Assembly (NCBI GenBank): GCA_014898425.1
Contig: RCSZ01000003.1
Coordinates: forward strand, 372,001 to 436,000
Direction of reading: 5' to 3'
DNA length: 64,000 nt
DNA from: Botryotinia globosa
Lineage: Eukaryota > Ascomycota > Leotiomycetes > Helotiales > Sclerotiniaceae
Shown here: positions 1 through 10,493 of the stretch, piece by piece
Numbering within the stretch: the stretch's first letter is position 1
How the letters are laid out: each line of letters begins with the position of its first letter
Notes under the pieces: model-generated
The model's database searches: none
What the model was told of the DNA's origin: nothing
The model's input: the letters and a program-made list of their open reading frames with translations, nothing else
Translations under genes and position numbers: made by a program

Positions 1-279
1 TACGATCCACACGAAAAGGTGTCGTCGTCGTATTGCGCATGTGACTCTGAGGGTGAATTTTCTGGTGATATTGGTTCGTTGGGGGATGTCTCGCCACGTG
101 AGATGAGACTGATGAAGGATTGCGGGGAAATTACGAGGAGAAGGGTGGAGGTTAGTAAGGTTATGGAGGTGGGTGGTTCTAGTAAGCGCTATACTGTGCG
201 TATAATCGTCGTGAAACTCAGATGGCTGTCTGTACCTGCACTGCAATATATGAGACATCTGCAAAGAGAAGCATCATGA
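1..279 (+). CDS. 3' end of an unidentified protein-coding gene (partial)
   Basis: The first reading frame is open from the first base of the window to a TGA at 277-279, 92 codons with no ATG needed inside the window, so this looks like the tail of a gene that starts upstream. The peptide contains a short acidic/serine stretch and then a basic stretch (RRRVEV, SSKRY) with no domain I recognise. Nothing rules out a chance open frame or a final intron (possible donor GTAAGC near 182). The following 600 bases have no coding signal, consistent with a gene end. Confidence 0.4.
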   Translation, partial: YDPHEKVSSSYCACDSEGEFSGDIGSLGDVSPREMRLMKDCGEITRRRVEVSKVMEVGGSSKRYTVRIIVVKLRWLSVPALQYMRHLQREAS

Positions 280-876
280 TGTAGTACTGGGGTTCCAGGT
301 AGAAGAAACATGCCAAGCACAGAGATGTTCTAATTCTCGAGTATCCAAAATGCAATGTAACCCTTCGATAGCTAGGATGCAATAGTAGTATGATACGATA
401 GCACTCAACAAAAATATTAACTACCTACCTAGGTATAACCTAGTATCTCACAAGCCGCTCACTCATTCACTTGCTGCATCAAAGAGGCATGGATAGCAAT
501 GTATAGGTACTTTGTAAAATAGATTAGATCTCTCCATCACGGTACGGTGAAGGAAGTATTTGCGGGGGTTGCAGCGAAGGAACCAAGCTAGGTAGGATAA
601 AATAATAATAATCATGATTCTCTTCCAGCTACTCTTCCAGCTACTCTTCCTTGTGGACCTCTCCTTCTCCAGACAAATGAGACTCTACTAACTAACACCC
701 TCGCATTTAGCCATCTTTTCCGAGAAGCGTTGCAACAAGTTCCATAAATATCCGTGTTCGCTCACACTCGACTCTTTTGCTCCGTTTGCCTCGTTTGCTG
801 TGTGTGCTACTTTACGCAGAGCACAAATGTCGTTCCTCGCGCCTTCGAATCAGGCAAAAGGATTCATTGTCTCACG
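280..876. other. Intergenic, 597 nt
   Basis: AT-rich with no convincing coding frame. It would hold the terminator of the upstream partial gene and the promoter and leader of the membrane-protein gene at 877. The frame of that gene stays open back to 754 but contains no ATG there, so I treat 754-876 as leader. Confidence 0.7.
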
Positions 877-1515
877 ATGCGACGTTTAGTATTTTTAGCC
901 TCGCTCTTGGCTTCCCAATATGCCTGGACGATGGCGGATATTCTATCCATCACTGCTCCCACCGATGTACCTGCCTCTCCAACGGATACCTCACTGCCTA
1001 CAAACCCTTTTGCCTCGAATAACATCAATTCGGCAGTTGTCGTACCGGTTATAGTCGCTTCAGTGAGCGTATTTGTCGCTTTCCTCCTCATTCTCTGCTT
1101 GAAAATTCCTGTTCCAGAACGCTTCTTACATCCTGTCAGGGATGACGATTCGACCTTGAGCCCAGAGTCTTCGCACCTGCGATTTTCCTGGTTTCATCGC
1201 CAACGCAGATCAAGACCGACGATATGGCCTCATTCAGTATACAACGGGGGGGAATTCGAATCTGGAAAGTGCGGGGACCTGGAAATGCGAGTCATGGAAG
1301 ATATACCAGGGTTCCCCAGACCGTTCAGAGGTATACCATTATCCCATCGAGACACGGAAAAATTGTCGCAAGCGAGGATGGAGGAGGAGGCCGAAGCCAG
1401 GATTAGGGAGATGTTGGAGAGAATGAATCCAGAAGATAGAGCGTGGGCGAGCGAACAATTGATATATGGACAGGCGGATGAATTGCGGGACAAAACTATT
1501 GGAGCTCCATTTTAA
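877..1515 (+). CDS. Single-pass membrane protein of unknown function
   Basis: 212 aa, intronless as read. The ATG at 877 is the first in-frame ATG and opens a hydrophobic signal-peptide-like N-terminus (MRRLVFLASLLASQYAW). A Ser/Thr/Pro-rich extracellular-type segment follows, then a strong transmembrane helix (VVVPVIVASVSVFVAFLLILCL, residues about 52-73). The rest is a charged cytosolic-type tail with a Glu/Arg-rich helical end (about residues 165-205). This architecture (signal, short STP ectodomain, one TM helix, cytosolic tail) is common among fungal plasma-membrane sensor-like proteins, but there is no WSC or other named domain, so no function is assigned. It converges on PAN1, whose stop lies 597 nt away. 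Confidence 0.65.
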   Translation: MRRLVFLASLLASQYAWTMADILSITAPTDVPASPTDTSLPTNPFASNNINSAVVVPVIVASVSVFVAFLLILCLKIPVPERFLHPVRDDDSTLSPESSHLRFSWFHRQRRSRPTIWPHSVYNGGEFESGKCGDLEMRVMEDIPGFPRPFRGIPLSHRDTEKLSQARMEEEAEARIREMLERMNPEDRAWASEQLIYGQADELRDKTIGAPF

Positions 1516-2112
1516 GGTTATGGGAACTATCATGAACAATGCTCTGGATTGAAGGAAAGAGAACGGTTGCTTGAATAAAGCAGGTCAGATTTGACATCTG
1601 AGTTTTAACTAGTTAAATAATTATGCGTGGTGCCCCACAGGGTACTGCAAATCCCTTGTATTCATCCCAAACGCAACATATGAGAGAATCTCTCTTTTTT
1701 TTGGAAGGATTAACGAGCCTCAAGTTTCTTAGTCGAAGCTTCATAATCTATGCATAACTCATGGAAGAATTCTTAATGGGCTCTGCAGTGACAAGACCTA
1801 GATGAATCAGAATGTGAAGATAGAAATCAAGACCGTCAATAAATATCATTTCCAAGAGCAAAGCCACAAAACTTACACGGGCGATGAAAACATCAGATAG
1901 CTATCAAAACGAACGAATATTTTCAGATTGCTACTTCTTCGACTACAAATTATGCTCATCTCTTATATTTCCTGTTTCGCACCCCCCCATACCTATGTCC
2001 CCTTGCCCCATACTATGAACCAAAAGTACTGTATGATACAATCCATTCTCTCAGGCCTCTCTAATCACAAGGCTCCATTTTGTCTTGTCTCTTTCAGTAC
2101 TTAAAGAGGTAT
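1516..2112. other. Convergent intergenic region, 597 nt
   Basis: Lies between the 3' ends of the membrane-protein gene (+) and PAN1 (-). It is AT-rich with A/T runs compatible with two 3' UTRs. No ORF or RNA gene seen. Confidence 0.7.
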
Positions 2113-5100
2113 TTAATCCAAGACCCTTCCAGCAACAGCAGCTGCACTCTTATCTTTAGTCTGTGTCTTTTTCAATGATCTCCCCATTTGGATTTCACCC
2201 AAGAGACCAGCTGGTCGTCCACCTGCTGGTGGAGCAGGAGCGCCTCCCATTGGAGGCATTGGTGGAGGAGGTGGAGGGCCCATCCCTGGAGGAGGAGGTG
2301 GTGGTGGAGGAGGACCACCTGGCGCACTGGCTGATGGCATTGGAGGGGGTGGTGGAGCATTGAAGTTAGGTACTGGTGGTGGAGGTGGTGGACTTGCCGC
2401 CGGTGGAGAAGCTACAGCAGGAGATTCAGGCGCAGATGTGGCTTCGTTGCCCATGGATGACAAGGGGCGAGGAGGTGCCATGGTTCCAAAAAGGATTGAT
2501 GCCAAATGACGCGCGCCGCCTGCACCAGGCCCTTCATCGTCGGAGGAATCATCCTCTTTGTCAGATCCAACAACATCCCAATCATCTTCTTCCGGACGAA
2601 CGCGAGATGGCCTGTTACCTGTTGGTTGAACTTGAATTGGTGCAGGCGTTGAAAGTTCTTGGGCAGGAAGGCGATGGAATGGATTGTTAGATGCAGTGGA
2701 TGCGGTAGGTGCGTCACCGGATTGAGCCATTTTCTTCAAGAAAGGATTGCGGGTCTCTGTATCAACTGGAGGACTGACAACAGGGCTAGTAACTTGTGGG
2801 GTTGGTGATGGGAGACTAATTGTTGTTGCAGCAGCAGGGACTGGCGATACAACAACTGGGATTGAAGGTGGAGGGGGGGGTGGAGAAGGTTCTTTGCGCT
2901 CAAGTTCTTGACTTCCTTGAGTGGGCGTTGATGCTTGTGGGGTAACTTGCTCTGGACCTTCGTCATCATCAGATGAATCGGAATCATCGATAGCTTCCAG
3001 TTGACGTTGCAATTCTCTTTCACGTGCTTGTGCGGCTTCAATTTCTGCGCGTTGAGCAGCGAGACGAGCTTCTTGTTGTTTGGTCTCAGCTTGAAGAGCC
3101 TTTCTCTTCTTTTTCTCCTCTTCTTTCTTCAACTTTCCGGCCTTCATTTGGTCTTCTAGGGCCTTGATACGAGCCTGGGCTGCCTCGCGTTCCTTTGCAA
3201 GCTCAATCTCTTGTCGTTGAGCGTCGTCCCTGTGAATGTTAGCAGTGTAGAAGATGTCAGATACAATATTTGCTTACTCTAGCTCATTTGTGGCAGTGAT
3301 TTGTGCCTTTTGCTCGTTGATGATTCTTTCCTCTTCGGCCTTGCGTTCACTAGCGTCACTTCTTGCGGCCTTTCTTGAAGGAGGTGGAGGTGGCTTCTTG
3401 GCGGTCTCCTTTGGTTGCTCAGGTGCAGGTGGAGGAACACCCTGCTCTTCGGCAATTCTAGCTTGCCTTTCAGCTTCACGTTTAGCATCTTCCTCTTCTG
3501 CTTGTCTGAGTTTGGCTGCACGCTCATTCTTTTCACGCTCCAATCTCTGTTGTGTTGTCTCTCCAGATTTAGATGGTGCTTTGATGCCAAGAGCAGCTAG
3601 ACGCTCAGCCATGCGCTTCTCAGCCTGCTGCTTGATATAAGCTGCTCTGTCTTCTGGAGTCTTGTATTGCGAGTATGAACCTCCAGCAGGGGCTGGTGTA
3701 GATGATGGCTGCGACGATGGAGTTTCGCTACGAGCTGCTGGAGCAGGGCTAGCATGAGACGCTTCAGTACGAGGAGGCTCTCTGCTGCGATCATCAGTTC
3801 GAATTCTGGCACTCCTGCTGCTTCTTTGCAAGTCGAAAATGAAGTCCTTGACTTCATCCTCAACACCTAGCCCATCTTCCCAGCGTCTCTTCTCATGCTC
3901 ACTGGATGAGCTCTCACCGCCATCTTTTAGGCTGTCCTCCAAACCTCGTGAAAAATCACGGACGCTTTCTTCAACATCTTGAACCATGCGCTCGTTGTTT
4001 TCCTTCTCAGTTCGAATTTTGAGATTTTCTTCTTCGAGACGTTTTGGCGCATCCAAATCATCATTACTCGTCTCAATCTTTCTACCAGTGAGAGCAGCAG
4101 AACGTTGTTGCATCATGGCCTTAGCTCTTGCTTTGAGTCTATCTGATTCGGTGATAGCGCCGCCAGGACCGGTTCCAACGATGCTAGAGGCACTTCCAGG
4201 GTGAGCTTTAGCATCCTTTAGACGGAACAGTTCAAGCTTGGCATCAGCAATACTTCTTTCTGTTCTTCGGACACGCGAAGCAATATCTGGAAGCTTATCA
4301 GTCAATGTCTGCAATTGTCTTTTCAAAGCACGTCGCTCGGCGCCGGAATCGACGTTACGCAACGATGCATCTGGATGTGCATCAATATCCTCTTGAATAC
4401 GACGAATGCGGCGATACAGATCTTCAGCTTCACGACGATCCTTACGATCAAGGGCATCATCTTCATCTGCAGCATTTTCGGCCTTGAAATCAATTGCATC
4501 TAGTATCACTTGTCTCTCCGCGATTTTCTTTCTAAGTTGCTCTAAAGAAAGTTCATCGTTAGAAGTTGTTGATCCCGGAGACGAAGGTCGTGGAGAAGTG
4601 GCTCCGAGTCTGCGACGAGCACTAGATTTATATCCGACATCATCGTCGTTGTTTTTATATACTGTGGCATCTTTACGACCCGTGCGACCTGGAACAGCGT
4701 CACCACGGAAAGAATGGCTTTTGAGGTAGCTCACTCCAGTCTTTTGTGGCAAAAGGGTAGCACCAGAGTTCTTGCGAAAATTGGATTCTTGGTGAAGTAA
4801 AGATTTGACAGTCCCAATCGAATCATTGAAGTTACGAGTGGAGGGGGGTATAAGCGCTGGAGGTAGTTGGGCTGGTAGAGGATATCCATTGAGCTTTCGA
4901 TAAATCAAATGCATAGCAACCGCGAATTCATCCATATTAAGCTTTCCTTTATTGCCGTGATCTGCCAAGGTCCATACGCGTTCCAGGTCGGGCTTCTCGA
5001 GACCACTCTGCCCAAAAACTTCAATAGCGACATCACCGCTAATAAATCCTTTACCAAACCCATCCCAAGCTTTGAAAACGGAATCGTATCTGGTCTTCTC

Positions 5101-6550
5101 TTCTTTCGTAATTCCCCATGGAATTTCAGCATTGCCTGTTATACCGGCTGTAGTAAAGTTGCCTTGTTCCCGACCTTGTTGCGGCATCATCCGGGAATGT
5201 AAAAGATCGATATTGGGGGCTGGCGCATTTACCAAACCCCATTGGCCATCGACACCTGTAGGCTGGCTATTCAATGGCGCGATCATTCCGCCCTGCATAC
5301 CCGTCTGAGAGGGAGACAAATGAGAACTAAAAGTAGATGGCATAGGAGGCATTGGAGGGCGCGGTCCATTGTACCCCGTTGCTTGAGGATTTGACATGTG
5401 ATTGTACCCAGTTTGTTGAGGCTGCAATCCTCCTTGCTGTCCAGGAAAGCCAGTTTGCATTGAGCCCTGGAAACCTGTTTGCTGCGGTTGAAATCCACCC
5501 GAAAAGGTATTCTGCTGTCCAGGGTATCCAGTCATTTGCGCAGTGAGAAGGGCTGAATTAGAAGCCATTGGCTGTGGCTGTTGAATAGTCGGAGGTGTCG
5601 CGGTGTTCTGTCGACCATCAAAACTGGGCACATTCGTTGCCGCTGGTGCATCGTCATCTATAGCGAAATTTATGATGTCCACCATGCTAGAAACTTCATT
5701 TTTGATGACATCGGGAAGTACGGATGGTAATTGCTTGCCGACTAGCTTGAGATTGCAGAGATACATAGCTAATGCGAATTCGGGAAAATGTAGCTGTCCA
5801 GATCTTGTAGTGTCTGCGAGCGTCCTATAATGATCATAAGTACAATACTATATCCATTGAATACTTTGATGCTTACCATATCTGAGATAGAGAGTTCCCG
5901 TCTAGTTTTGAGCGTAGTAAAAGATCCCTCGATTTCTCTCCAGAAAGTGTTTGCCCATCCCCAACAGCGGACTTGAAAAGAGTTTCGAACTTTGCTTGAT
6001 CTTGGGCTGTGATAAAGGAAAGTCTTATACTAGGTATCTTTGCTCCCCCTTTAGAGGCTCTGCGTCCTCTTGCCTTTGATGGTTCTGCAGCAGCAGGTTT
6101 AAATGAATCTGCCATTGCGGCAAATCCGGTCGCTTGTGGTTGCTGCACAGGGGGTACAGGAGGTGGTTGAGCTTGTTGCGTCTGTTGAGGCTGCTGGAAT
6201 TGCTGCGGGATCTGCGGCATTGGAGGAGCTCCCGTTTGGAAGTTCTGCTGTTGAGGAACATTGTTGAACTGCTGCTGTTGCTGCTGGCCTCCAGGGAAGC
6301 CTGATTGGGATTGCTGAGGATATCCCGTAGGCTGTGCTTGAAGTGGATAACCTGTGAAATTGGGTTGTAAAGGAGCCGCATTTCCATATCCAGTGGGTTG
6401 AGGTTGAAAACCAGTCTGTTGTGGCTGGAAACCAGTCTGTTGTGGTTGGAAACCTTGGTTTGGCTGGAAACCACCATATTGTTGTTGCGGTTGTTGTGGT
6501 GGTTGGCGGCCAGTGTTACCACCAAGGTACGAGTTCGAACCCGAAAACAT
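2113..6550 (-). CDS. PAN1: PAN1, actin cytoskeleton-regulatory/endocytic scaffold
   Basis: Model complement(join(2113..3229,3278..5824,5877..6550)), 1445 aa, the usual size for filamentous-fungal Pan1. PAN1 works at cortical actin patches with End3 and Sla1 and activates Arp2/3 during endocytosis. The N-terminal region (1-170) is built of QPQQTGF-type repeats, phosphorylation sites for Prk1-type kinases in the family. EH domain 1 (about 175-270) is split by the 52-nt first intron, whose junction restores a Trp codon and the TLAD EF-hand-like loop. A second repeat block carries more QxTG motifs, then EH domain 2 (about 458-545, again with WTLAD). A long charged coiled coil follows (about 640-1130), then a proline-rich region with poly-Pro runs and a C-terminal WH2-like actin-binding motif ([13 protein letters not shown]). 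The 48-nt second intron falls in the coiled coil. The start is the ATG at 6550; the longer upstream open frame lacks conserved sequence. Confidence 0.95.
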
Positions 6551-7130
6551 TATGAGTATGAACAAAAAAGAAATAGGTATGAAGAAAGATAGATTTGTGA
6601 CATTTATTTGAAGGAATGGGTTCGAGGTTGGTAGAAGATACCACGGTCCGGGGGTCGAAATGACGAAGCTCAGGCAATCTGTTACCATAGAGGCTAGGCT
6701 TAGCGACCATTAATATACAGATACATACAACCCAAGTTTCACCGATTTTGCGACAAAATGTTAAAGGGGCTGAATGAATGTGTATCGTATCACTATTCAA
6801 CATTGATGTTTCAACGTCAATTCAAGTCTTTGATTGGAATTATTTGTGTATTTGAATCACTTTTAATCATTTTGGTACGAAAAATCCTTGATTGAAGCTA
6901 CATGTATTCGGGTACACAAGTACTTGCATCACCCAGATTATACCACAAGCTCGAAGCTTTTCTACATGAGGTCTGGCCCTTCATCCCTTTTTGGCAAATA
7001 GCCACGAATACAGTCACACATCTAGCTCTGTGTATTCCCGATCGATAAATATATAGATACTTGAATATCTTAATTAGGCTCTCCAAACCCTTTTACCGAT
7101 TGTAATATATTCATTCATTCATTCATTCAT
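6551..7130. other. PAN1 promoter / C9-methyltransferase 3' region, 580 nt
   Basis: Tandem genes on the minus strand flank it. It carries a (TCAT)5 microsatellite at 7111-7130, directly abutting the stop codon of the downstream methyltransferase gene. No coding frame supported. Confidence 0.7.
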
Positions 7131-8914
7131 TTATGCGCTGGCGACATCTTCACCACCTGCCGCTTTCCTGGATCGGTATGCTTGAACATCGGCTTTGGCG
7201 GCAGCTAGTGCGCCAGACAATCCGAATTGTGTTGCAATTCCCTCAATACGGTGAACAGAGTTGAGATTCTTTACCAAGGTAATTTGATAACAGGTGGCAG
7301 ATCCTTGACGGGAGATAATGGTAGAGGAAGCGAGGAAGTATTCCCAAATCTGTTATTGTCAGTACGTGCGACCGACCACTCGTGCGATCATGATGAAGAC
7401 TTACTCTAAACCATCTGTTACCATATTTAGCGACAACCTTCTCCTTGTTGGCCATCCAATTTCTGTACCATCTCCACAATGTTGCTGAGTAGTGAACACC
7501 AATAGTATCGACACCTTTAACTTCGAATCCAGCACTCTCGAGGGAGTTAATATAGTTGTTGAGAGGAGTAGAAGCGTCAGCACCAGGGAAGATGTATCTG
7601 TTCATGAAAAGACCCCAGATGAGATCCTCGTATTGCCAAGTCTTTCTCAAACCAGCTACTTGAAGGAACATAACTCCATCGTCCTCGAGCATATCGTGGC
7701 ATTGCTTCAAGAAGCTTGTCAAGTGACGGATTCCAACGTGCTCAGCCATCTCGAGACATGTAATCTTGTCATAACCTCCCTCAGGAACTGGAATATCACG
7801 GTAATCCATACACAAAATCTTACTTTGTTCTTCAGGAATACCAGCTTTGCGAAGTCCATTGTTACCCCAGGCAGTTTGATTCCGGCCAAGAGTGATACCA
7901 GTAGCCTTTGCACCGAAGTTAACACTGGCGAATTTGGCCAAGGTACCCCATCCACAACCAATGTCCAACATCTTCTCACCAGGCTTAAGACCAATCTTTT
8001 CACAGACAATGGCGAGTTTGTTATCCTGTAATTCCTCCAAAGTTTCTTCACGGTTGATGTCAGAGATAACACCGGAAGTGTAGATCATTCGTGGACCAAG
8101 GAACCAGCCATAGAAGTCGTCACCCCGATCGTAGTGATCACGGACTTGTTCCTCATCTGCGACGTTATTAGTAGTTTTCAAATAAAGGGATATCTTCTGC
8201 CACTTACCCTGGGAGCGAGTATGCATGATAACTTCTGGTGCGAAGTTGAAGAAGACGTATTTGAAAAGACTAATTGTGAATTTGAAGCTTGCCCAGTCGT
8301 GACGGTACTCGAGAACCTCGAGGGCATCACCATTGAAGTCAACTTCTCCATCGAAGTACATGTTGTGGAAAGTTTCCATAGGAATCTTGTTCTTTCCGCT
8401 GTATTTTATTTTATCGGCTTCGTTCTTAAAGGTAAGATAATGCTCGACTGGACGTCCTGGGTACTTGGCCTTCTCATTTTTGCGTGGAGAGAAGCTGGAG
8501 AATACTGTCCAGAATGCGAGGAGAATAGGGATAGTAGTGATGAGACCAAAGAAAATGGTGGTCTTGAATCCACCACCGACCTTCCAGGAAAAGTATAGAG
8601 GGACACCACCAATGAGGGAGAAAAGGAGGGTGTTTGAGAAACTATCATTGCCAGAAGCATCTGCAGGCAGAGGGGCGTTCTTGATAGCTGGGTACTGATT
8701 GCCATGATATGTTAGATTCAATTGACCTTCTTGTTTACTCAAAATCCAAGTTGACAGATATGAGGAAATTCTAGAATTTTTTTCATAAACTTACAGCTGT
8801 TGTCCTTACACCACATGGCTCGAACTTTTCAAAGGTCGGTGTGGGAGCTTTGGGGGTTTCGATGAACTCGAATTCGCTCTCAGAGCCATTGGTACTCTGA
8901 GAATTGGAAGCCAT
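7131..8914 (-). CDS. MTS1: Sphingolipid C9-methyltransferase
   Basis: Model complement(join(7131..7349,7405..8156,8208..8694,8795..8914)), 525 aa. The enzyme transfers a methyl group from S-adenosylmethionine to C9 of the 4,8-diene sphingoid base of fungal glucosylceramide, at ER or plasma-membrane-associated membranes. Two N-terminal transmembrane helices (about 61-81 and 85-104) precede a cyclopropane-fatty-acid-synthase-type methyltransferase domain. That domain shows VRDHYDRGDDFY, the SAM-binding MLDIGCGWGT (about 265-275) and the CLEMAEHVG segment. The second intron (8157-8207, 51 nt) has no stop and keeps frame, so a naive ORF reads through it; GTAAGT/GCAG borders and a CTAAT branch site show it should be removed. 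The last exon restores the conserved C-terminus (IWEYFLASSTIISRQGSATC). The gene name follows the yeast homologue. Confidence 0.93.
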
Positions 8915-9206
8915 CTTTCCTTTCGACTTTCCTTCCGGTGTAAAGAAAAGAGAAAGAGGAAGAGGAAGAGAAAATGGTTTTGCAACTGAGTTTCTCCAGG
9001 TACGAAGGTGACAACTAATAAGATACAACAAAGTTATGTTTACCGGTACCTTAGCGTGTTGAGTTTGAGAGACGCTAATGGAGGGGGCACTAGTCTTAAT
9101 TGGAGGGTCAACAATGCGCACGGATCACTTTTGGCCAGATCGTCGGGGGGGTTTTTTCTTTTTCTGCCGATATTTCATTTAAATAGGGGAAAAGGTGAGG
9201 AGGTGA

Positions 9207-9249
9207 GGTACGTACCGGTGAGTACCAGGTGTACCAGGTGTACCAGGTA
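9207..9249. repeat. GTACCAGGT short tandem repeat
   Basis: The unit GTACCAGGT occurs three times in near-perfect tandem with related GTACGTACCGGT just upstream. It lies about 300 nt upstream of the methyltransferase start codon, so it may be part of a promoter, but no factor is assigned. Confidence 0.7.
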
Positions 9250-9610
9250 GGAAGACAGAGCAACCCTTAATTCAACCAAAATTGATCCAATCGTTCATTC
9301 ATTCCAAAAGTATGCTGGAATGTTATTGGTAACAAGTGTTTATATACCCAATCGATTTTGACGAAACAAATCAACAGTTTTGAATACCGTATGATTGATC
9401 ACTGAGTCGTGCTACCACTCATTTATTGAACAACTATGGCTTCATGGAGAGGTAGATTGGCGGATATAATGGAGTATAGAGTATTCACCCCGATATTGAC
9501 CATGCATATGAGTTCTACTCCGTAATAAGTGTACGGATTTGATTCACTAATTGACACGTTCATGTCAATCCTTAAACTATAAGGGGTTTTGTCGATCTTT
9601 GCGTCTCTTG

Positions 9611-9667
9611 GAAACATGGAAACATGGATACATGCAAACATGAAAACATCCAAACATTCAAACAAGG
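9611..9667. repeat. Degenerate AAACATG repeat
   Basis: Seven to eight imperfect copies of a heptamer close to AAACATG/AAACATC in tandem, a decayed minisatellite upstream of the small gene at 9790. Confidence 0.65.
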
Positions 9668-9789
9668 AAGTCAATCATATTACCTATACTTTGCAACCAC
9701 AAATAGGAAGCATTCGTCATTCCATTGATACACTCTCTTCTCCCGCTTGAATAGCTCAAAGAACTAACCAGAAAAAGAGAAGGTCCATC

Positions 9790-10493
9790 ATGGCACCCAT
9801 CCCAGCTCAACTCCGAGATGATATCAAGACCCGTTTGGAGAAAGTAATAGAGTACTTATATCCATCTTTCCCGAGCGTTTCTTTTCCAATGCTGACCCAT
9901 GCATAGAGAATTAGAAGCACATCCCTCCTGGAGCTCGCACAACACAAACCCAGGTCTCTTCTTTCTCTGGGATTTTGTAAAGCGTGGTAACTACAGGCTT
10001 CTCGAATACGATAACATTATAAATGGACGTCCTCTCCAAAATGCCTATCAATTTCGCCCAGAACCACCAGGTATGTATATTTTCCCCCCTGTTTGGCGCA
10101 TTGCATAGGGGTTGCAATAGTCCAGATCAAAGCCAGACACTTGGTGTATCACATCCAGAGGCTTTCAATTGCTAAAAACCGTTGAGTAATTAAAGTAATT
10201 GTTAAGCCTTGGGTTGTTGGGACACATTCATGGCCAAATTTTCCTCGAGTGTTACCATTTCACTGACACCCACAATAGGCACAGGTGAAGATGCTGCATT
10301 GAAGGTATTTCAAGAAGTTTGTGCACGAACTTTGATGCTGAAAATGATTGTCACCGACACAAGCGGTCGAATGAGAATGATGATGGGAGGCGCTGGCAAC
10401 TCAGTCGATTATGGTGAAAATGTTAGGCAAGCAGTTAGAGAGTTAGAGGCTGTTATTCCAAAGGAACACATGCTGGGTGGTATGGCCAACTGA
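9790..10493 (+). CDS. Small uncharacterised protein, 146 aa
   Basis: Model join(9790..9851,9907..10070,10279..10493). The first intron (55 nt, GTACTT to ATAG, CTGAC branch site) and the second (208 nt, GTATGT to ATAG, CACTGAC branch site) give one uninterrupted frame ending at a TGA. The protein is soluble, with no signal peptide or TM helix. Recognisable segments are an N-terminal charged helix, a middle block containing WDFVKRGNYRLLEYDNI, and a Met/Gly-rich RMRMMMGGAGN stretch near the C-terminus. I do not recognise the family. An alternative donor at 9844 breaks the frame, which favours the chosen one. The clean frame over three exons supports a real gene. Confidence 0.65.

Larger units (their letters stand above)
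8915..9789. other. Divergent promoter region, 875 nt
   Basis: Separates the methyltransferase (-) from the small gene at 9790 (+). It contains two short repeat patches described separately (9207-9249 and 9611-9667). No coding frame I can support. Confidence 0.7.

Noticed and set aside
754..876. N-terminal extension of the 212-aa membrane protein
   Set aside because: The frame is open but opens on GTG and contains no ATG; the ATG at 877 starts a good signal peptide.
6603..6650. Possible tRNA B-box (GGTTCGAGG)
   Set aside because: No A-box or cloverleaf can be formed around it. I found no tRNA gene anywhere in the window.
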